A DNA stretch of 64,000 nt from Halopiger djelfimassiliensis (lineage in GTDB: Archaea; Halobacteriota; Halobacteria; Halobacteriales; Natrialbaceae). Location of the stretch: NCBI RefSeq assembly GCF_000455365.1, contig NZ_HG315685.1:927827-991826 (forward strand). The letters run 5' to 3'. The translations under genes and the position numbers were made by a program. The notes under the pieces were generated by a model. That model was given only the letters and a program-made list of their open reading frames with translations. It was not told where the DNA came from and searched no databases. Position 1 is the stretch's first letter. Each line of letters starts with the position of its first letter. Positions 25,167-33,799 of the stretch are shown here, in pieces.

Positions 25167-25397
25167 TTACAGCCGCTCACGAACGCGTCGGACGATCCCG
25201 TCGACGTCGTAGTCGGCCTCGCTTTTGTCGAAAACAGGCTCGCCGTCGACGCGCACAACGAAGACGCCGTTGGCCCCCGTCGAGAGCGTTACCGCGTCGA
25301 GTTCCTCCCCGAACGTCGTCAGCAACGCGTGCTGGACGTCTTCGGCCCGGGACAGGAACCCACACGGGACACAGTACTCGATCTCGACCGTCGTCAT
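25167..25397 (-). CDS. SelT/SelW/SelH (Rdx) family protein
   Basis: A 76-residue thioredoxin-like protein. The redox motif CVPC follows the first strand (VEIEYCVPCGFLSRAEDV). The second half has VTLSTGANGVFVVRVDGEPVFDKSE, which matches the Rdx family. Both redox positions are cysteine codons, so it is not a selenoprotein. Start ATG 25397 (MTTVEIEY) fits the family; the longer open frame upstream does not. Redox partner unknown. Confidence 0.85.
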   Translation of the reverse strand: MTTVEIEYCVPCGFLSRAEDVQHALLTTFGEELDAVTLSTGANGVFVVRVDGEPVFDKSEADYDVDGIVRRVRERL

Positions 25398-25537
25398 GGG
25401 TGACTGTTCGCCATCGGGGTACAAATTCGTCCGGGTTACTGAAAGGCATTTGACTTCTTTGCCGATTGTACCCGAATCACCGGGCGGCGAAACCGAAAGG
25501 GCTGCCAACTCCTCGGTACCCCCAGACGCCGATCCCG

Positions 25538-26341
25538 TCAGGAGTCGAATGAGACGGTCTCGTCGTACGTTTCCGCGAGCGCGTCGAGTGCTTCGTGGTG
25601 GTTGGTCGTGTGGGGTGCAGTAAGGGGGGAGACGCTGATTCGTCCCTCGACGACCGCGCGCCGATCCGTTCCCTCGGGATCCGGAAGCGTGTCGGGGGCC
25701 ATCGATTCCCAGACGCGATCGTGGAGGTGAACGCGATCTCCCTTGCGCTCGGCGTCCATCTCGTAGCGTTTCGATGGCCGCGTGATCTCCATGGATGCCG
25801 GCTCGCCGTCCGATACCGGGACGTTGACGTTGAGATAGGCCGCGTGATCGAAGACGCCGGCCTCGAGCGCGTGTTCGGCCAGATAGCTCGTCACGCGGGT
25901 CGCTTCGGCGTAGTCGTCGGTCGAAAGGTCGACCTCGTCGAGCGGGGCGTCGTCGACGGGAACGTACATCGAAGTGGCGATGGCGGGCACGTCGAAGAAG
26001 GCGGCTTCCACGGCCGCGCTGATCGTTCCCGACCGGCCGAGGACGTATTCGCCGAGGTTTGCACCCTTGTTACAGCCCGCGACGACGAGATCCGGAACGG
26101 GCCCGAGTTCGGCGAGGCCGGCGACCACACAGTCCGCGGGCGTTCCCTCGACAGCGAACCCGAGCTCGTGGTCGTGGACGTCGACTTCGTGTGAGATCGA
26201 TCGCCCGCAGGCGCTTTGATCGCTCGCGGGGGCGACGACGGTCACGTTGGCGTGTTCCGACAGCGCGTCGTGGAGCGCACGGATGCCGGTGCTGTCGATC
26301 CCGTCGTCGTTCGTCAGCAGGATCTCGAGGGCGTCGCTCAT
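25538..26341 (-). CDS. surE: 5'-nucleotidase SurE
   Basis: Cytoplasmic nucleoside-monophosphate phosphatase of 267 residues. The metal-binding N-terminus ILLTNDDGIDSTGIRAL has the family DD pair. SACGRSISH, VAGCNKGANLGEYVLGRSGTISAAVEAAFF (family: SGxNxGxN...YSGTVxAAxEG) and LNVNVP follow. The conserved SGIN-type Asn is retained as CNKGANLG. Length is normal. It lies 39 bp downstream of the Rsm22-like gene on the same strand. Confidence 0.93.
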   Translation of the reverse strand: MSDALEILLTNDDGIDSTGIRALHDALSEHANVTVVAPASDQSACGRSISHEVDVHDHELGFAVEGTPADCVVAGLAELGPVPDLVVAGCNKGANLGEYVLGRSGTISAAVEAAFFDVPAIATSMYVPVDDAPLDEVDLSTDDYAEATRVTSYLAEHALEAGVFDHAAYLNVNVPVSDGEPASMEITRPSKRYEMDAERKGDRVHLHDRVWESMAPDTLPDPEGTDRRAVVEGRISVSPLTAPHTTNHHEALDALAETYDETVSFDS

Positions 26342-26380
26342 ACCGACTGGGTCGGAGGCCGGCGCGAAAAGCCCACCGCT

Positions 26381-27934
26381 TTAGGCAACGAGGCGGTCGA
26401 CGACCGTCTCCTCATCGATGACGAGATTGTACGCCTCCTCGTCGTCGTTCCAGAGCGCGAGTGCGCCCTCGAACGAACAGACTTCGCCGTAGTCGGCCTC
26501 GAGCAGCGGTCGGTTGAGCGCGGTTTCGTTCGTGACGACCGCGTAGTGATCGACGCGTTCGCTGCCGTCGCTGATTTTGAACAGCGGGTTGGCGCTGTCG
26601 TCGCGGTTCACGCCGTCGGTCCCGCTCAGCGATCGACTGAGTTTCGCGGCGACGAGATCGATACGGTTGGGAACGTGACGGTCCATGTCGGCCATTTTCG
26701 CCCACTCGCTGGTGTCGAGCGAGAGGTCGATCCGCCGGGTCCCGTCGAGTCGCAACAGCGAGTAGGAAAACTGGACGTCGACGTTGACGAACTCGCCGGG
26801 GGCGTGTTCCGCGTCGTCTTCGGGGGTCGCCGCGTCGAGTTTCCGCTGAAACGAGGGGACTTCGAGGTCGGGCCTGACGTCGAACGACCAGCCACGATCC
26901 GACGGGCGTTCGGTCGGCCAGAGTCGAACGGGCGGGCCGTAGACGGTCACGGTTCCACGGCGGTCGCCGACACCGGAATCGTCGTCCCCGGCGTCGAACG
27001 CGTCCGGATCGCGGAGCCGTTCGTCCTCGAGGGCCCGCTCGACCTCGCGCAACTGGATACTAGTGTTCTTGTCCGCGGGAGCCATCGCGAGGACCGTTCC
27101 GTCAGGTGCCAGCATCTCGAGCGCGGATCGCATGACTGCGGTGGGGTCGGCGAGTTCGCTCAGGACGTTACAGGCAAGCACGAGGTCGAAGCCGCCGTCC
27201 GGTTCGGTCGGATCGAACGTCTCAGCGGCGTCGGGGTCGGCGATGGTCGCGGGATCGAACGCCTCCACGGTCGTCCGGTGGATCGTCGGGTGGACGTTCC
27301 GCCCCGTCTCGGCGAGCAGCGCCTCGAGCACGTCCGCCGCTGTGCTGGGCTCGACGGCGTGATACTCGAGGAGCGCGTCCTCGGGGAGCGCCGAACAGAG
27401 GCCGAGGGCCGGCCCGCCGACGCCAGCACCGATATCGAGGACGCGTAGCCGTCGGCCCAGCAGGCCGCGGTCGGCCAGGTCGGCGAGCGCGTACTGGACG
27501 GCGGCGTAGTAGCCCGGCAGGTGGTAGATCGCGTACCCCGCCGCGACGTCGTCGTCGTACTCGACCGGCCGACGCTCGAGATACCGGGACTTGAACCGGC
27601 GGATCGTCGACCGCAGGAGATCCCCAGTGGCGTCGGCGTGCCAGTTCGCGCCATAGCGTTCGACGAGCAGATCCTCGAGCCGTCGGGCATAGTTTTCGGG
27701 GAACCGACGGACCGGCTCCCGGCGTGGAGCGACCGGGTCGTCTGCAACCGGGACGAACGTGCCGTCCTCGCGCTCGATCAGGCCGAGGGCGGGGGCGTCC
27801 TCACGGAGGTGCTGTCGAACGACCGCCGGATGCGGGTTCCCCTCGACGTACTCGCGGATCTCCTCCGGATCGATCGGCCGCACGTTGCGCAGGTACTTCG
27901 CGTTCGAGCGGACGGCCTCGCGTTGTTCGGTCAC
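26381..27934 (-). CDS. Rsm22-like rRNA methyltransferase
   Basis: A 517-residue SAM-dependent methyltransferase. The N-terminal ~125 residues are helical. The Rsm22-type segment (ATGDLLRSTIRRFKSRYLERRP, YDDDVAAGYAIYHLPGYYAAVQYAL) precedes SAM motif I RVLDIGAGVGGPALGL (~163-178) and motif IV region LACNVLSELADP. A long C-terminal domain (~180 residues) follows. Rsm22/METTL17 proteins are linked to small-subunit ribosome assembly; the archaeal role is inferred. GTG 27934 overlaps the tyrA stop by 4 bp (GTGA), so the genes are coupled. Confidence 0.75.
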   Translation of the reverse strand: MTEQREAVRSNAKYLRNVRPIDPEEIREYVEGNPHPAVVRQHLREDAPALGLIEREDGTFVPVADDPVAPRREPVRRFPENYARRLEDLLVERYGANWHADATGDLLRSTIRRFKSRYLERRPVEYDDDVAAGYAIYHLPGYYAAVQYALADLADRGLLGRRLRVLDIGAGVGGPALGLCSALPEDALLEYHAVEPSTAADVLEALLAETGRNVHPTIHRTTVEAFDPATIADPDAAETFDPTEPDGGFDLVLACNVLSELADPTAVMRSALEMLAPDGTVLAMAPADKNTSIQLREVERALEDERLRDPDAFDAGDDDSGVGDRRGTVTVYGPPVRLWPTERPSDRGWSFDVRPDLEVPSFQRKLDAATPEDDAEHAPGEFVNVDVQFSYSLLRLDGTRRIDLSLDTSEWAKMADMDRHVPNRIDLVAAKLSRSLSGTDGVNRDDSANPLFKISDGSERVDHYAVVTNETALNRPLLEADYGEVCSFEGALALWNDDEEAYNLVIDEETVVDRLVA

Positions 27935-28722
27935 GCGGTCTCACCCTCTGTATCGCGGTCCTCGTCGTCGGTCGTCGATTCGCGTTCGTCCCCCCAGCGT
28001 TCCGCGGCCGTCCGGTAGAGGGATTCGAGTTCCGCGGCGTCGGCGTCCGCGATGGTAGCCGCGGCGTCCGCGACCCCCTCGGCACCGTCGAACGTCCGTT
28101 GAATGTCGGCATACACGCGCGGCGTGCCCGCGGTCAGTTGTCCGGCGAGCGCCGCTAGCCGGTCGTATATCGGCGTCTCGAACCCGTCGGGGACCGGCTC
28201 GGCGGCGAGGGCAAAGGCGAGAACCGCGGCGTGGCTCGCCGCCTGCACGGTCTCCATCGCCTCGTCGTGTTCGGCCGGCGTCGTCTCGATGAGGGTGTTA
28301 CCACGGGCCTCGAGGCGCTCGAGTAGGCCCTCGGTGACGGGACCGGATCGGTCGGGAACGACGGCGATCGAACCCGGTTCCCGCTCGGGTGCGAACAGGG
28401 GATGGAGGCTTACCCGCTCGCGGTCCGGAGCGTGGTCGGCCATCGCCTCGATCGGTGCCGTCATGACACCGGAAACGTCGACGACGGCCCGGTCGGCACG
28501 ATCGGCGTGATCGACGATCGCAGCGGTGACGCGGGTCATCGGCACTGCGAGACAGACCACGTCGTAGCTGTCCCCGCCCTCGAGATCGGCGACTTCTCCG
28601 TCGACCGCATCGGCCGCGGCGCGTGCGGCGGCTTCGTCGACGTCGGCGAACGCGACCGTGGTATCAACGGCGCGTCCGAACCACCGTCCCATCGCCCCCG
28701 CGCCGACGATCAGTACGTCCAT
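27931..28722 (-). CDS. tyrA: Prephenate dehydrogenase
   Basis: Cytoplasmic enzyme of 263 residues expected to convert prephenate to 4-hydroxyphenylpyruvate in tyrosine synthesis. The N-terminal Rossmann motif is LIVGAGAMGRWFGRAV. VDVSGVMTAPIEAM and SLHPLFAPE (family His in HPxxG/HPL region), then AASHAAVLAFALA, match the helical dimerisation part. A Glu/Asp-rich tail ends the protein. ATG 28722 is chosen; the open frame further upstream is not coding-like. aroA and aroC of the same pathway lie at 35.0 and 38.9 kb. Confidence 0.88.
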   Translation of the reverse strand: MDVLIVGAGAMGRWFGRAVDTTVAFADVDEAAARAAADAVDGEVADLEGGDSYDVVCLAVPMTRVTAAIVDHADRADRAVVDVSGVMTAPIEAMADHAPDRERVSLHPLFAPEREPGSIAVVPDRSGPVTEGLLERLEARGNTLIETTPAEHDEAMETVQAASHAAVLAFALAAEPVPDGFETPIYDRLAALAGQLTAGTPRVYADIQRTFDGAEGVADAAATIADADAAELESLYRTAAERWGDERESTTDDEDRDTEGETA

Positions 28723-28839
28723 TGGGCGGGTATACCGCCCGCCGTTGCAAAAGACGTTCGATCGGCCCGCTTCCGCAAGCGTCGTCGCCCTCGCGGCGGA
28801 CGCAAATCTTTGTAGCACGGGCGTCCGAACGGGAGCACG

Positions 28840-30501
28840 ATGGAAATTGCGCCCACTCAGGCCGCGCTGGTGGCGACGGTACTCGCCGCGTTCGGGTTCG
28901 TGTGGTACCGCGAGGGGCGGGGACGCTGGCGGCGACACCTCGCGGATCGACTCCTGTACGGCGTCCCGTGGGGAACCGCCGTCACCGTCGGCATCATCGT
29001 TGCGTTCTACCTGTTCGTTCAGGGCGGCATCCGCCACTGGAACGAGCCGCTTACGCTGCCGTTCGTCACGTGGTCGTACTTCTATCCCACCGGCTTGCTC
29101 ACGGCGGGGATCGCCCACGGATCACCGGATCATCTGGCGTCGAACATGGCCGGGACGATCGTGTTCGGCCCGATCGCGGAGTACGCCTGGGGACACTATC
29201 CGCCCGACGGCCGGGACGGCGAACCCGGCGATGGCAGCCTCCGGTCTCGCCCCTGGGTACGCGCGCTCGTGGCAGTACCGGGGGCGTTGCTCGCAGCCGC
29301 GTTCGTGACGGCCGTGTTCGGGCTGGGACCGGGCCTCGGGTTCTCGGGGGCGGTGTTCGCGATCGCCGGGTTCACGGTCGTCACCGCTCCCGTGCCGGCG
29401 ATCGTCGCCGTCGTCGCGAGCAGTACGCTTCGGACGCTGTACGACGCCCTGCGACAGCCGGTGATCCGCGAGACGATCGATCCCGGAGCGCCCGGACCGC
29501 CGGCGTGGGCGGGCATCGGGTTTCAGGCCCACCTGCTGGGATTTCTGCTCGGCGTGACCCTCGGCGTCGCCCTGTTGTCCCACCGGGGCCGACGCCCGCG
29601 TGCCGATCGCGTGTTCTTCGCGACGGTACTCGTCGGGACGGCCCAGGCGCTGTGGCTGCTCGTCTGGACCGGCGGGGACGACGTATACTACCTCTATCAG
29701 GGTGCCGGTGTCGCTCTCGTGTTCTTGCTGTCGGTGCTGATCGCGGTCGCCGCGACGGCACGCGATCGACCGCTGTCGCGACTCTCGCAAACGCCGACGC
29801 GGCGACAGACCGCGGTCGCGTGTCTGGCCGTCGTCGCCGTCCTCGTGGCGCTCCCGAGCGTTCCGCTGAACCTGTTCGTCGTCGCCGATGGAAGCGTCCC
29901 CGGGGCGGGCGGCGTCGACGTCGGCGAGTACACCGTAACCTACGAGGAAAACGCCTCGAGCGGCCGGACCCCCGTGGTCGATCCCGACGGCGGCGAGGAG
30001 GCCGCTCTCGAGACCCGCCAGAGCGGCGTGATCGTCGTCAACGATGATCGCGAGATGTGGGCCGTCCCGGTTCGCGCCGAGCAACTCGAGTACGACGGCA
30101 ACGCGTCCGTCGAGGTCGGGGCCGTCGGCTGGCGGGAGACCGTCAACGTGGAGCGGACCGGCTGGGACGTGGTCGGAAACGAGAGCGCGTACGTCGTCGA
30201 TCTGACCGTCGACGACGAGACGACGCGATCGTTCGAATCCGAGCCGATTCGGACGGCGGCGACCGTCGACGACCATGCGATCGAGGTCGTGCCGACCGAC
30301 GAGGAGTTCCAACTGCGGGTACAACGCGGTGGCTCGACGGTCGGAACCGCGGCGATTCCGACGGTCAACGAAACGGTGACCGTCGGAGACCTTCGAGTGT
30401 CGACGACCGTACCCGATGAACGCGAGGCCGAACGCGTGGTCGCCGCCGCGGACGGAACGGAGGTCCCGATCGCCGAACGCGAGACGTACGCGGACGACTG
30501 A
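28840..30501 (+). CDS. Rhomboid-family intramembrane serine protease with C-terminal ectodomain
   Basis: Membrane protease of 553 residues. The catalytic pair is Ser169 in GFSGAVFA and His231 in FQAHLLGFLLG, and the upstream HxxxN motif is H98/N102 (DHLASNMAGT). About six to eight hydrophobic segments span residues 8-345. Residues ~350-553 form an acidic beta-rich domain after the last membrane helix (SVPLNLFVVADGS), probably outside the cell. Substrates unknown. It has its own ATG 28840 with a divergent gap to tyrA. Confidence 0.85.
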   Translation: MEIAPTQAALVATVLAAFGFVWYREGRGRWRRHLADRLLYGVPWGTAVTVGIIVAFYLFVQGGIRHWNEPLTLPFVTWSYFYPTGLLTAGIAHGSPDHLASNMAGTIVFGPIAEYAWGHYPPDGRDGEPGDGSLRSRPWVRALVAVPGALLAAAFVTAVFGLGPGLGFSGAVFAIAGFTVVTAPVPAIVAVVASSTLRTLYDALRQPVIRETIDPGAPGPPAWAGIGFQAHLLGFLLGVTLGVALLSHRGRRPRADRVFFATVLVGTAQALWLLVWTGGDDVYYLYQGAGVALVFLLSVLIAVAATARDRPLSRLSQTPTRRQTAVACLAVVAVLVALPSVPLNLFVVADGSVPGAGGVDVGEYTVTYEENASSGRTPVVDPDGGEEAALETRQSGVIVVNDDREMWAVPVRAEQLEYDGNASVEVGAVGWRETVNVERTGWDVVGNESAYVVDLTVDDETTRSFESEPIRTAATVDDHAIEVVPTDEEFQLRVQRGGSTVGTAAIPTVNETVTVGDLRVSTTVPDEREAERVVAAADGTEVPIAERETYADD

Positions 30502-30605
30502 CGTTCCCTCGCGGCCGTTCTGGAGGGGGACTGCTGTTTCCCGAGGGGTTCCATCGACCCGCCGATCGGACGCAGATACTTGGGCCGCCGACCCGAAGAT
30601 CGTCC

Positions 30606-31658
30606 ATGACACGGATCGGAATCGTCGGCGCGGGTGCCGCCGCTGCGGCCGCCGCGTACGCCATCGAGCGCCGGGTCGAAGACGCGATCGCGGAGATAAC
30701 GGTGCTCGAGAAATCCGGCGGCGTCTGCGGGCGAGCCGCGACGCGGCGTCGCGACGAGGTCACCTACGACTACGGCGCGAATTACGTCAAAGACGACGAC
30801 GAGCGGGTGACGGAACTGCTGACCGAGCGGCTAGGGACCGACGGACTGGTCGACATCGTGGAGCCGATCTGGACGTTCGACAGCGACGGCGCGGTGTCGG
30901 AAGGTCGGGACGCCGACGAACACAAATGGACCTACGAGGACGGCCTGTCCGGGATCGCGACACGGCTCTTTGCACACACCGACGCGACGATTCGGTTCGA
31001 GACCCGCGTCGAGACGATCCGACGAGACGAATCGGCGGAGGTGTGGCGACTCGAGGACGCCGACGGCGACCGGTGGGGACCTTTCGACGCCATCCTCGTG
31101 ACCCCGCCGGCACCACAGACCGCGTCCCTCTTGCGGGCGGCGGAATGGGACGCCGCCAACCGGTCGGCTCTCGTCAACGCCGTCGACGCCGTCCCCTACC
31201 GGACGATCTGGACCGGCGTGTTCCACTACCCGTTCGAACTCGAGCGGCCGTACTACGCGCTGGTCAACACGGACAAAGCCCACGAGATCGGCTGGATCGC
31301 CCGCGAGGAGTGTAAACCCGGTCACGTACCGGACGGCGAATCGCTGGTGATCGTCCAAGCCAACCACGGGTGGTCCGTCGATCACTTCGACGACGATCCG
31401 AGTACCAACCTCGAGCACCTCGCCCGATTGACCGCCGAGCTACTGGACGACGAGCGGTTGCTCGAGCCGGACTGGACCGACTATCAGGGCTGGCGATACG
31501 CCCTGCCGGAGGCCGGCGTCGATCGCGACCCAATACGGGGGGCGGCGTCGGCGGGACTGTACTGCCTCGGCGACTGGGTGGCCGGCGAAGGGCGATTGCA
31601 CGCGGCGTTGCGCAACGGCCTCGAGACCGGCGAACGGGTCGCCGAAACCGTCCCGTGA
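30606..31658 (+). CDS. FAD-dependent amine-oxidase-like oxidoreductase
   Basis: Cytoplasmic flavoprotein of 350 residues of the NAD(P)/FAD oxidoreductase (renalase/amine oxidase) type. The dinucleotide motif is RIGIVGAGAAAAAAAYAIE (~3-21), the second is EKSGGVCGRAATRR, and DYGANYVK matches the family DxGaxy region. The C-terminal FAD motif is LYCLGDWVAGEGRLHAALRNGLETGE. Substrate unknown. It ends 47 bp before the 31706 membrane protein. Confidence 0.82.
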   Translation: MTRIGIVGAGAAAAAAAYAIERRVEDAIAEITVLEKSGGVCGRAATRRRDEVTYDYGANYVKDDDERVTELLTERLGTDGLVDIVEPIWTFDSDGAVSEGRDADEHKWTYEDGLSGIATRLFAHTDATIRFETRVETIRRDESAEVWRLEDADGDRWGPFDAILVTPPAPQTASLLRAAEWDAANRSALVNAVDAVPYRTIWTGVFHYPFELERPYYALVNTDKAHEIGWIAREECKPGHVPDGESLVIVQANHGWSVDHFDDDPSTNLEHLARLTAELLDDERLLEPDWTDYQGWRYALPEAGVDRDPIRGAASAGLYCLGDWVAGEGRLHAALRNGLETGERVAETVP

Positions 31659-31705
31659 GGGGATTTCTTTACCTATCTGTGACAACGAAACCGAATCAAG
31701 ACGCT

Positions 31706-32236
31706 ATGAGCCTTCGACTCCGACTGGGAGCGGACGACGATGAAGACGAACGGCCGGAAGACGAACGGCCGGAAGACGAACACCGGACGATAACGGGATG
31801 GTTCCTGAATCCGACCGATTTGGGCGGTATCTTCGTTAGATCCGCACTGGTGTTTACCGTGCTAACCGTACTCTCTATGATCGCTCTGGCGGTGATACTG
31901 CTCAGTGTTTCGGAAGAGCCGTTCGTCGATCAACCGACGATAGAAGAGCCGATAACTGCATATGTCTGGCTGCTATCGTACACGGCCGCAGTGGTATCGG
32001 TGCTCGGATACGCCGCCTGGTCGTTCTGGAAACAGCGACAACTGAAAACTCGGATGACGACCCGGAGCGAGGCAAGTCCACTCAAAAAACCGATCCGGCT
32101 CTTCCGAATCGTATTCGCGGACAGCAGCGAGTGCAACGAGTACGAGAAGCAAGTACAGAAAACAGTTAGCGCACTCATAATTGGACTGCTGTTCGGAAAT
32201 CTCCCCGCTCGGATCTATCTCAGTGGAATACTATAG
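31706..32236 (+). CDS. Membrane protein with N-terminal tandem ERPED repeat
   Basis: A 176-residue protein that I do not recognise. It has an acidic cytoplasmic N-terminus, two hydrophobic segments (~48-72 and ~88-108), a basic loop (KQRQLKTRMTTRSEASPLKKP) and a weakly hydrophobic C-terminus. The N-terminus contains the tandem repeat ERPED-ERPED encoded by a 15-bp DNA repeat. ATG 31706 is chosen because the frame upstream overlaps the FAD gene. Third-position GC is lower than in neighbours, which may indicate acquisition. Confidence 0.6.
   Translation: MSLRLRLGADDDEDERPEDERPEDEHRTITGWFLNPTDLGGIFVRSALVFTVLTVLSMIALAVILLSVSEEPFVDQPTIEEPITAYVWLLSYTAAVVSVLGYAAWSFWKQRQLKTRMTTRSEASPLKKPIRLFRIVFADSSECNEYEKQVQKTVSALIIGLLFGNLPARIYLSGIL
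31742..31781 (+). repeat. 15-bp tandem repeat (2.7 copies)
   Basis: The unit GAAGACGAACGGCCG occurs at 31742-31756 and 31757-31771, followed by a partial third copy to 31781. It lies in frame inside the 31706 gene and encodes repeated ERPED, so copy-number change would keep the frame. Confidence 0.8.
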
Positions 32237-32389
32237 TCGTGTCCGGACGGGTTTCGCGGGTTTGAACCGAATAGCGACGCACGGAACACACGGCGGTACG
32301 TGTGTCACTGGTTCTACGGCACAATCGGACCCTCGAACCGCGATCGACGGATGTGAAGGCGACCGCTCGAGGTCACACCCCGAAGCGGT

Positions 32390-33580
32390 TCACTGCTCCG
32401 CCGCGGGCTCGAGTCCCACCCGGTAGTCGGTCAGGTTCTCGTAACCGTCCTCGGTGACGACGACCAGATCCTCGATCCGGACGCCGCCGACATCGGGGTC
32501 GTAGATCCCCGGTTCGACCGTGACGACCTGTCCCGGCTCGAGTTCCCCGCCGGACGGGGAGAGGCTGGGTTCTTCGTGGACGTCGAGGCCGACGCCGTGG
32601 CCCGTACTGTGGATGAACCCGGTGTCGGCGCTCGGATCGCTTCGCAGGGTCTCGTAGCCCGCCTCTTCGATCACGTCACAGACCGCCTCGTGGACGGCAG
32701 CACCCGTGACGCCGGCTTCGATCGTCTCGAGGCCGGCCTCGTAGGCCTCGCTCGTGACCTCGTATCGACGCCGAGCCTCCGTGCTCGGATCGCCGCGGGC
32801 GAACGTGCGGGTCATGTCCGCGAAGTAGCCCGTTTCCTTGTCCCGCGGAAAGATGTCGATCACGACGAGTGCGTCGGGCTCGAGGGGACCGCTGCCGCGG
32901 TCGTGTGGGTCCGCCGCGTCAGCACCACAGGCGACGATCGTTTCGTCGAGCCCGCAGCCGTGCCGAAGGAGGGTGATTTCGATCGCCTCTTTGATGCGCT
33001 CGCTCGTGAGCGGGTCGCCGTCGTGGACGAGGCCCCCGTCCTCGACGTCGGCGGTCGCGAGCAGCTCCTCGGCGGTCGCCATCGCCGCTTCGTTTGCCCG
33101 CTGGGTCGCGCGGATCCGGTCGATCTCCCAGTCGGTCTTCGTCGCGCGAATCCCCTCGATGATCCCGTCAGGCTCGACCGCGACGTCGATCCCGCGGTCG
33201 CGCAAGCCGTCCGCGGTGCCCGTCGGGAACCCCCGCGGGACCGCGATCGACTCGACGCCGTGATCGTCGAGAAACGCCGCGATAGCACGGACCGTGCCGC
33301 CGTAGGTGCCGTGCTCGGCGACCAGTTCCTGGTAGTCGTAGGTCGCCAGACGGCTAACCGAGTCGGCGGCGGCCTCCGCGCTCGCCCGGCCGTACTCGAG
33401 TCCCGAGACCAGCAGGTGGACCCCGTCGTCCGTGACGAGCGTCCGGTAGGGGTCGGGTGCCGTAAAGCCGGAGACGTATCGCTGGTCCGAATCGGACGCG
33501 TCGGCGTCGATGAGGTAGCCGTCGTACCCTTCCTCGTCGAGGTACTCGCGCAGCGGCGAGAGATCGGCATCCAATTTCAT
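32390..33580 (-). CDS. M24 family Xaa-Pro dipeptidase/aminopeptidase
   Basis: Cytoplasmic metallopeptidase of 396 residues. The N-terminal creatinase-like domain includes YVSGFTAPDPYRTLVTDDG. The C-terminal pita-bread domain has all five metal ligands: VVIDIFPRD, YFADMTRTF, STGHGVGLDVHEEP, VVTVEPGIY and VRIEDLVVVT. Expected to cleave X-Pro peptides. It stands alone; 153 bp on its 3' side hold no supportable gene. Confidence 0.9.
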   Translation of the reverse strand: MKLDADLSPLREYLDEEGYDGYLIDADASDSDQRYVSGFTAPDPYRTLVTDDGVHLLVSGLEYGRASAEAAADSVSRLATYDYQELVAEHGTYGGTVRAIAAFLDDHGVESIAVPRGFPTGTADGLRDRGIDVAVEPDGIIEGIRATKTDWEIDRIRATQRANEAAMATAEELLATADVEDGGLVHDGDPLTSERIKEAIEITLLRHGCGLDETIVACGADAADPHDRGSGPLEPDALVVIDIFPRDKETGYFADMTRTFARGDPSTEARRRYEVTSEAYEAGLETIEAGVTGAAVHEAVCDVIEEAGYETLRSDPSADTGFIHSTGHGVGLDVHEEPSLSPSGGELEPGQVVTVEPGIYDPDVGGVRIEDLVVVTEDGYENLTDYRVGLEPAAEQ

Positions 33581-33799
33581 GGTCGGCTGTCAGTGTGGCG
33601 ACTATATAGTCCCGAGGGTCGCGGCATCGTCCCCGGGGTATCGGTCGACGGCCGGCGTGTAATCGAGATCGGTTTCGCTTCCACGTATGTGTCAATCGAT
33701 ACCGCGACTCGAGAGGGTGGTCGATCGAACCGATCGGACGTTCCGTCGTGAGACTGTTCGAAACCACAACCTTATCATGAAACGTTGCGATCCTCGAGT

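Noticed and set aside
25167..25397. Selenoprotein
   Set aside because: The Rdx redox motif is Cys-x2-Cys with no in-frame TGA, so no selenocysteine.
24044..25453. 469-codon plus-strand open frame
   Set aside because: It runs antisense across the winged-helix gene and the Rdx gene and through AT-rich intergenic DNA; no family features.
31742..31781. CRISPR-like repeat
   Set aside because: Direct tandem 15-bp units without spacers, inside a reading frame.
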